Of a stretch of DNA of 10,950 bases, positions 6,727 to 10,950 are shown in pieces (position 1 is the stretch's first letter; each line of letters begins with the position of its first letter). Source of the DNA: Acidobacteriota bacterium (GTDB taxonomy: Bacteria; Acidobacteriota; Terriglobia; Terriglobales; Acidobacteriaceae); contig JAJYBT010000028.1 in NCBI GenBank assembly GCA_021778875.1, positions 1 to 10,950 of the forward strand. The letters run 5' to 3'. Made by a program: the position numbers and the translations under genes. The notes beneath the pieces are model-generated. The model was given only the letters and a program-made list of their open reading frames with translations. It did not search any database and was not told where the DNA came from.

Positions 6727-8190
6727 ATGCTCACAGGCGAGATGCACGGATTCTCGTTGCTGCAATTTGTCGCTGTCGCCCTGCTTATTCTGGCCAACGC
6801 ATTCTTTGTGGCGGCGGAGTTTGCCCTGGTCAGCGTGCGCGACACGCGCATCGAACAGTTGATGGCCGCCGGAATTCCCGGTGCCCGGGCCGTGCGCCGT
6901 CTCCAGCTCGAACTGGACGACTTTCTGCCCGCCGTGCAACTGGGTGTTACGCTCTGTTCCCTTGCGCTGGGCTGGTTGGGAGAGCCGCTGGCCGCCAGAG
7001 TTTTCCTGAACTGGATGCAACTGTTACCGCAGGTGCCTGCCCACGCGCAAATCTATGCGCATCTGGCCGCAGTGGCTCTCAGCTTCTGCTGCATCACTTA
7101 CTTTGACGTCGTCATCGGCGAACTGGTACCCAAGTCGCTGGCGTTGCGCCGGGCTGAGGCTCTGGCCGTGGCCGTGGCGCGGCCCATGCTCCTCTTCATG
7201 AAGCTTGCCCGGCCTGCCGTCCGCCTGCTTCGCAACTCCGCCGCGCTCGTGCTGCGCGGCTTCGATGTGCCCATGAGCGAGCGTGCCGCGGTGCACTCCC
7301 CTGAGGAGTTGAAGCTGATTGCCACCGCCGCCCGGCGTATGGGCGCGCTGCCGCGCTTCCAGGAGACGCTGGTCCACCGTGCCCTCGAACTGGACGACGT
7401 TCCCATTCGTGAGATCATGACGCCGCGACAAAAGATCTTCGCCCTGCCTTCGGACATGCCCATTGAAGAGGCCAGCGCCCGCGTCATCGAGCACATGCAC
7501 TCCCGCGTCCCCGTCTACGACGAGACCCGCGGCCCCGAGCACATTGTGGGCGTCATCTATTCCAAAGATCTGTCGCGGCTTATGTATTTCCGCCCGCGCT
7601 CTCACCCGCTCAGGCAGGAGGGCGCACGGCCCTCCGCTGACTCCCGCGAGAGCGCTGCTCCCCGTCCGTACCCGGCTACTTTTGTCGATCTCCGCGTACG
7701 GCAGGTGATGCGCGATATCCTCGTCGTGCCCGAGACCAAGACCGTCCTCGATCTGATTCGCGACTTCCAGAAGCGGCGGCGCCAGATGGCGATTGTGGTC
7801 GACGAATACGGCTCCACGGTGGGCCTGGTCTCCGCAGAGGACGCAATTGAGCAACTCACCGGTGAACTGGAGGACGAGTTCGACAACCCTGCGCAGCCGG
7901 TGCTCTCCGCAGTCGCCGGGGTCCTGCTCATGGACGGCGGCGTGAACCTGCGCGACCTGGAGACCCAGATGCAATGGCGGCTGCCGCGCGACGGCGGCGT
8001 GGAAACCCTGGCCGGCTTTCTGCTCATGCGGCTCGGATTTATCCCCAAAGGCGGAGAAAGCATCGTCTTTGAGGGCCGCCGGATCACGGTTATGGAGATG
8101 GAGGGCCATCGCATCAGCAAGGTGCGCGTGGAACCGCTGGAGGAAGATCCGGACGACACAAACGGCCAGCCCGACCGCCAGTCAGCATAG
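6727..8190 (+). CDS. CNNM/CorC (hemolysin C/TlyC-type) membrane protein with CBS pair
   Basis: This 487-aa protein has the standard order of the family. An N-terminal DUF21/CNNM membrane domain (about 7-185) has hydrophobic segments at 10-36, 67-95 and 110-135 and the family-type segments FVAAEFALVSVRDTRI and VVIGELVPKSLALRRAE. CBS domain 1 is at about 228-286 (IMTPRQKIFAL, SRVPVYDE, GVIYSKDLSRL). CBS domain 2 is at about 324-380 (VMRDILVVPETKTV, MAIVVDEYGSTVGLVSAEDAI). A C-terminal CorC/HlyC domain (about 397-470) contains LMDGGVNLRDL and ETLAGFLLMRLGFIP. Proteins of this family are linked to magnesium or other divalent-cation efflux; the old name 'hemolysin' is misleading. The ATG at 6727 is chosen because AAGGAG lies 5 bases upstream; the frame stays open 165 bases further 5', but that extension is proline- and threonine-rich, lacks a ribosome site and precedes the usual N-terminus. 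The linker between the CBS domains (about 288-318) is long and polar for this family. Confidence 0.92.
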   Translation: MLTGEMHGFSLLQFVAVALLILANAFFVAAEFALVSVRDTRIEQLMAAGIPGARAVRRLQLELDDFLPAVQLGVTLCSLALGWLGEPLAARVFLNWMQLLPQVPAHAQIYAHLAAVALSFCCITYFDVVIGELVPKSLALRRAEALAVAVARPMLLFMKLARPAVRLLRNSAALVLRGFDVPMSERAAVHSPEELKLIATAARRMGALPRFQETLVHRALELDDVPIREIMTPRQKIFALPSDMPIEEASARVIEHMHSRVPVYDETRGPEHIVGVIYSKDLSRLMYFRPRSHPLRQEGARPSADSRESAAPRPYPATFVDLRVRQVMRDILVVPETKTVLDLIRDFQKRRRQMAIVVDEYGSTVGLVSAEDAIEQLTGELEDEFDNPAQPVLSAVAGVLLMDGGVNLRDLETQMQWRLPRDGGVETLAGFLLMRLGFIPKGGESIVFEGRRITVMEMEGHRISKVRVEPLEEDPDDTNGQPDRQSA

Positions 8191-8221
8191 GGGTCGGATA
8201 GCCGCCCGGAGGTGCTTCCAA

Positions 8222-8250
8222 AGGCCGGTTTGTGAGGCTAAATCCGGCCT
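8222..8250 (+). terminator. Possible terminator stem-loop after the CNNM/CorC gene
   Basis: AGGCCGG 8222-8228 pairs with CCGGCCT 8244-8250, and TTT/AAA pairs extend the stem inward past a one-base bulge. It begins 31 bp after the stop codon. No T-tract follows, so if it terminates transcription it does so inefficiently or with Rho. Confidence 0.4.
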
Positions 8251-8371
8251 CGGCCGCCACCCTCCGCACAAAGAGAATCTTGCTGGTTATTGCCTCGTCA
8301 GGTATCGCACCCCGAGAAATTTGTCGTCCTCCTCCCTGTCCGCAGGTCATTTTCTATCAGGCATTTAATAA

Positions 8372-8440
8372 GTTACTAAACTAAAGTAACGTAGCGTGCA
8401 TTACCCTTGAAATGCTGAACTTATGGGTATCCGGCACGCT
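8372..8440. repeat. Two adjacent inverted repeats in an AT-rich intergenic segment
   Basis: The first is GTTACT 8372-8377 with AGTAAC 8385-8390 around AAACTAA. The second starts three bases later and is nested: AGCGTGC 8393-8399 pairs with GCACGCT 8434-8440, and inside it TACCC 8402-8406 pairs with GGGTA 8425-8429 around an 18-base loop. They lie upstream of the promoter at 8481. They could be regulator sites or part of an untranslated RNA. Confidence 0.45.
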
Positions 8441-8480
8441 GAAACAGCAGGCATCCAAGGTGCAGAAAGAAAACTGCTTC

Positions 8481-8508
8481 TTGTCTGTATTTTCAGCCGT
8501 GCTAGACT
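8481..8508 (+). promoter_or_regulatory. Sigma-70-like promoter for the small hypothetical gene
   Basis: TTGTCT (8481-8486), a 16-base spacer and TAGACT (8503-8508) give a plausible -35/-10 pair, with four of six consensus bases in the -10. A start near 8515 would leave a leader of about 28 bases containing the ribosome site GAGAGAGGA just before the ATG at 8543. The match is moderate, but the position is right. Confidence 0.5.
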
Positions 8509-8542
8509 ACGCCCCTAGATAGCGCTTCAAGAGAGAGGAAGC

Positions 8543-8977
8543 ATGAGACAGGACGTTTACCGTGCCGCTTATCAAGAGGCCAATGCCGAACTGAACGAGA
8601 TCATGGGAAAGTTCGAGCAGTTGCGCCAGAAAAAAGAGCGCGTCGAGAAGATGATCGAGATGCTTAAGTCCATGGCTGGCATCGACATCACATCCCCCGC
8701 CTCGATCCCCCAGTCTCCGGAACGTACTCCTGATCCGCTTCCGCAATTCTCCATGCCTCCGCAGCCCGCACCGCCGATTCAGCAGATGGCGGATGCCCCT
8801 GTATTTGCCATGCAGGCGGCGGAAGTTTCCGTGCCGGAGCAGCCCGCAGAGAGGATGACAGAGCCATCCTCCGACCCGTTTCAGCGGCGCATTGACAGCG
8901 CCCTCGGACTCGCAGGCGGATACCGGGAATCACGGGAGTTTGGCCGCCGGTTCACTGGCGGACTCCAGCGCGGTTAA
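8543..8977 (+). CDS. Hypothetical coiled-coil and proline-rich protein
   Basis: I do not recognise this 144-aa protein. Residues about 8-46 are helical and charged with coiled-coil character (LNEIMGKFEQLRQKKERVEK, then MIEMLKSMAGI). Residues 51-112 are low-complexity, rich in Pro, Ala and Glu, and probably disordered. The tail (112-144) is basic and glycine-rich, containing FQRRIDSALGLAGG. There is no signal peptide and no membrane segment, so it is probably cytoplasmic. The start has a strong AGAGGA ribosome site 4-6 bases upstream and a promoter candidate at 8481. The coding signal seems to continue past this stop in the +1 frame (8892-9092), so the natural C-terminus may be longer and the stop at 8975-8977 may reflect a frameshift. 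It precedes the DppB-type permease by 173 bp; no functional link is evident. Confidence 0.6.
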   Translation: MRQDVYRAAYQEANAELNEIMGKFEQLRQKKERVEKMIEMLKSMAGIDITSPASIPQSPERTPDPLPQFSMPPQPAPPIQQMADAPVFAMQAAEVSVPEQPAERMTEPSSDPFQRRIDSALGLAGGYRESREFGRRFTGGLQRG

Positions 8978-9092
8978 CCCGGAGCGGCAGCCCCAGCAGG
9001 ACAATGATGACCTTCTTGCCCCCTCGGCACCTTCCGGGTTGAGGGGGACTTGGTCCAGAATCTTCGGCCGCAAGACGGCGGAAAACGACTGA
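8892..9092 (+). other. Coding-like +1-frame segment overlapping and following the hypothetical gene
   Basis: This frame is open from 8859 and ends at TGA 9090-9092. The only early start is a TTG at 8892 with no ribosome site. Its second half (after 8977) uses mostly G/C in third positions and encodes a polar stretch, PQQDNDDLLAP, then GTWSRIFGRKTAEND, which looks like a genuine protein C-terminus. The simplest readings are a single-base frameshift (real or a sequencing error) that detached the tail of the preceding protein, or a small overlapping gene. I favour the detached tail, without proof. Confidence 0.4.
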
Positions 9093-9150
9093 CCACTCTC
9101 CCGTTTGATTTCCCTCTTTCCCGCCCAGGCTTTATGGTGGAAGCCAGCCC

Positions 9151-10086
9151 ATGAAGCAGATTCTCACCCGACTTGTTCTTACTCTGCCCGTCGTCTGGCT
9201 GGTGGTGTCGCTGGTCTTTCTGCTCATTCATCTGGTGCCCGGTGATCCCATTGTCCAGATGCTGGGCGAGGGCGCAACTCCGGCAGACATCGGCGCGCTG
9301 CGCCACGAGTACGGGCTGGACCAGCCTCTGTGGGCCCAGTATCTGCACTACTGGGGCGGCGTCTTTCACGGAGATCTGGGCAGTTCCATCCGCCTGCATG
9401 ACACGGTCGCGCATCTCATCGTGGCGCGTTACCCCTACACGCTGGCGCTCACCCTTGCTGCGCTGGTGTGGGCGCTGGCGCTGGCCGTGCCGGCGGGGAT
9501 TCTGGCGGCGGTTCGGCGCGGCCGCTGGCTCGATCAGGGCCTGTCCGTCGTCAGTCTCTTCGGTCTCTCAGTTCCCGGGCTTGCCCTGGGGCCGGTTCTC
9601 ATTCTCGTCTTTTCCATCCTGCTGGGCTGGCTGCCGGTCTCCGGAGCCAGCGCCGGGGGCATGCGCGGCGGCATCGACTGGCGCTATCTGATTCTGCCCT
9701 CCGTGGCGATGGGGGCTTCGCTGGCGGCGATTCTCACCCGTATGGTTCGCACCGCCATGCTGGAGGAACTCGGGCAGGACTACATTCGCACGGCCCGCGC
9801 CAAAGGGCTCAGCGAGACGGCCGTCGTCTATCGCCATGCGCTGCCCAACGCGCTGGTGCCCATCATTACGGTGGTGGGCTTGCAATTTGGCGCCCTGCTG
9901 GCCGGCGCCATTGTGACGGAGACCATCTTCAGCTGGCCGGGCCTGGGGCGGCTGGTCGTCAGCGCCATCTCCAACCGCGACTACGCTCTGGTGCAGGGTT
10001 GCCTGTTATCCATCGGCTTGACCTATGTGTTGGTCAACCTGCTCACAGACCTGGTGTATCGCTGGGTCAATCCCCGTATGCGGTAG
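9151..10086 (+). CDS. ABC transporter permease, DppB/OppB type (peptide/nickel family)
   Basis: This 311-aa inner-membrane permease has the family's N-terminal helix (about 8-29) ending in LVPGDPI, then a periplasmic loop with the typical LRHEYGLDQPLWAQYLHYW and GDLGSSI. Further membrane helices lie at about 97-121, 135-161, 180-197, 235-258 and 283-303. The cytoplasmic EAA loop that contacts the ATPase is at 205-222 (EELGQDYIRTARAKGLSE), followed by HALPNALVPIIT, and FSWPGLGRLVVSAI is at 260-273. All are hallmarks of DppB/OppB permeases that import peptides, nickel or similar solutes. Length is normal (300-340 aa). The ATG at 9151 follows a weak GGTGGA site about 10 bases away; a 6-residue out-of-frame mini-ORF (9134-9154) overlaps it. 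No binding protein, ATPase or DppC gene follows on this strand; a DppC-type gene lies convergently 480 bp away. The substrate is unknown. Confidence 0.93.
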   Translation: MKQILTRLVLTLPVVWLVVSLVFLLIHLVPGDPIVQMLGEGATPADIGALRHEYGLDQPLWAQYLHYWGGVFHGDLGSSIRLHDTVAHLIVARYPYTLALTLAALVWALALAVPAGILAAVRRGRWLDQGLSVVSLFGLSVPGLALGPVLILVFSILLGWLPVSGASAGGMRGGIDWRYLILPSVAMGASLAAILTRMVRTAMLEELGQDYIRTARAKGLSETAVVYRHALPNALVPIITVVGLQFGALLAGAIVTETIFSWPGLGRLVVSAISNRDYALVQGCLLSIGLTYVLVNLLTDLVYRWVNPRMR

Positions 10087-10095
10087 CTGCGCCGC

Positions 10096-10566
10096 TCAGG
10101 GCAACGCCAGGCCAAGGTCGCGAATCTCCGCATCCAGCGTGCCGTCTGGGTGGATGGTCAACAGGCCCAGAGTCACGGGCAACTCAAAGCGGCGCGGCCC
10201 GCACGAACCGGGATTGAAGTAGAGCACGCCCTTGCGTCTCTCCACCTGGGGCCGGTGGGAGTGGCCGTAGAGCACCGCGGAGAACTTCGCCGCAGCCGGG
10301 TCCAGGTGCAGTGTGCTCAGGTCGTGGAGCAGGTAGACGTAGCAGCCCTCGAAGAGCAGCACATCGGTCTCCGGCAGTTGGCTGCATGCGCCCGTGCGGT
10401 CAATGTTGCCACGCACGGCGTGCACTGGAGCCAGTTCTTCAAGCGCTTTCAGAATCGAAATCTTGCCCACATCGCCAAGATGCAGAATCTGCTCCACGCC
10501 ATCGAGAGCGGGCAACACCTCGGGGCGAAGCAGTCCATGCGTGTCGCTCACTACGCCAATCTTCAT
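10096..10566 (-). CDS. YfcE/MJ0936-type metallophosphoesterase
   Basis: This 156-aa calcineurin-like phosphoesterase has a complete metal-binding set: VSDTH (D8, H10), LGDV (D32), RGNID (N54), LLHD (H81) and YGHSHRP (H102, H104), plus the family's YFNPGSCGPRR (116-126). Length matches the small single-domain YfcE/MJ0936 group, which hydrolyses phosphodiesters with two divalent metals; the natural substrate is usually unknown. There is no signal peptide, so it is cytoplasmic. Its ATG directly follows the TAG stop of the DppC-type permease with no intervening base, so translation is probably coupled and the two are cotranscribed. It converges with the DppB-type gene, whose stop ends 9 bases away; no terminator is visible in that gap. 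Confidence 0.9.
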   Translation of the reverse strand: MKIGVVSDTHGLLRPEVLPALDGVEQILHLGDVGKISILKALEELAPVHAVRGNIDRTGACSQLPETDVLLFEGCYVYLLHDLSTLHLDPAAAKFSAVLYGHSHRPQVERRKGVLYFNPGSCGPRRFELPVTLGLLTIHPDGTLDAEIRDLGLALP

Positions 10567-10950
10567 CTACAGGCCCAGCTCCAGGCGCGTGCGCGGGTCA
10601 AGCTCGTCGCGCAGGGCATCGCCCAGAAAGTTGAATCCGAGCACCGCTCCGGCCACCGCAGCGGCAGGGAAGAGCACCAGGTGCGGCGAGTCAAACAGGT
10701 GCAGGCGGGCGTCGTTCAGCATGGCGCCCCAACTGGGAGCGGGTGCAGGAATGCCCAGGCCCAGAAACGAGAGCGTCGCTTCGGCAAGGATCACTCCAGC
10801 CATACCGATGGCGGCCTGCACCAGTATGGGCTGCACAATGTTGGGCAGGATGTGCCGGAAGAAGATGCGCAGGCCTCCTGCTCCCAAGGCGCGGGCAGCG
10901 TCTACATATTCGCGGTCGCGCACAGACATCACCTGCGCACGAACCAGCCG
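10567..10950 (-). CDS. ABC transporter permease, DppC/OppC type (5' end outside the window)
   Basis: The last 127 residues of the permease are visible; the frame stays open to the window edge, so the GTG/ATG codons at about 10932-10927 are internal. The fragment begins within the EAA region (RLVRAQVMSVRDREYVDAAR, then ALG) and continues with FFRHILPNIVQPILVQ, a membrane helix, then TLSFLGLGIPAPAPSWGAML, a further helix and FNFLGDALRDELDPRTR close to the end. These are standard for DppC/OppC permeases, the heterodimer partner of DppB. About 150-170 residues with the first helices are missing. Being minus-strand and convergent with the DppB-type gene is unusual. The remaining transporter genes may lie beyond the window edge. 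Confidence 0.92.
   Translation of the reverse strand, partial: RLVRAQVMSVRDREYVDAARALGAGGLRIFFRHILPNIVQPILVQAAIGMAGVILAEATLSFLGLGIPAPAPSWGAMLNDARLHLFDSPHLVLFPAAAVAGAVLGFNFLGDALRDELDPRTRLELGL

Larger units (their letters stand above)
8191..8542. other. 352-bp non-coding gap with inverted repeats and a promoter
   Basis: No gene is supported here. In order it holds a GC-rich stem-loop just after the CNNM/CorC gene (8222-8250), an unstructured stretch to about 8340, an AT-rich segment with two adjacent inverted repeats (8372-8440), and a sigma-70-like promoter (8481-8508) serving the small hypothetical gene. The AT-rich part is clearly less GC-rich than the flanking genes. A small RNA in this gap is possible but is not shown by the sequence alone. 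Confidence 0.6.

Noticed and set aside
7024..8109. Long minus-strand open frame (361 codons) antisense to the CNNM/CorC gene
   Set aside because: The opposite strand has complete CNNM, CBS and CorC domains. This frame is a His/Gln/Gly-rich shadow.
9134..9154. Mini-ORF (MVEASP) overlapping the start of the DppB-type gene by ATGA
   Set aside because: Six codons with no ribosome site of its own visible; a chance occurrence is likely and no leader-peptide features are seen.
9468..10217. 249-codon plus-strand frame within the DppB-type gene
   Set aside because: It is out of frame with a complete, motif-rich permease and is rich in Ala, Gly, Arg and Ser without any motif.

Overview
The window is high-GC bacterial DNA with tightly packed genes. 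The mix of envelope proteins, the heparanase-like glycoside hydrolase and the protein styles suggest an Acidobacteriota (Terriglobia/Acidobacteriaceae-like) chromosome. That placement is an inference from gene content; the window holds no rRNA or other marker gene. I see no IS element, integrase, CRISPR array or tRNA.

Layout. Positions 1-120 carry the 3' end of an unidentified plus-strand gene. From 127 to 6478 all genes lie on the minus strand. Read in the direction of transcription they are: a membrane-anchored HlyD/MacA-type periplasmic adaptor (6478-5276); a secreted repeat protein of the DUF4097 type (5219-4389), followed by a good intrinsic terminator; a secreted GH79 heparanase-like hydrolase (4197-2605); a phosphoglycolate-phosphatase-like HAD hydrolase (2538-1804); a secreted, C-terminally anchored beta-solenoid-like repeat protein (1686-1132); and a TIGR01777-family NAD(P)-binding epimerase-like protein (1110-127). 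A 248-bp divergent intergenic region (6479-6726) separates this block from a plus-strand block: a CNNM/CorC (hemolysin-family) membrane protein (6727-8190), a 352-bp non-coding gap with several inverted repeats and a promoter, a small coiled-coil/proline-rich hypothetical protein (8543-8977) with coding-like sequence continuing in another frame to 9092, and a DppB-type ABC permease (9151-10086). Convergent to it on the minus strand lie a YfcE-type metallophosphoesterase (10566-10096) and, directly upstream with no spacer, a DppC-type permease cut off by the window edge (10950-10567).

How the genes fit together. Much of the window concerns the cell envelope: two exported repeat proteins, a periplasmic adaptor with no transporter partner beside it, an exported glucuronidase-like enzyme and a CBS-domain ion-transport-like protein. 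The DppB and DppC permeases would be expected to form one peptide/nickel-type ABC importer, but their genes converge on opposite strands, which is unusual. I did not find a convincing new defence or mobile system. The best leads are the separated DppB/DppC pair, the frame problem after 8892, the orphan adaptor with its DUF4097 partner, the beta-solenoid envelope protein, and the structured intergenic region at 8372-8440.
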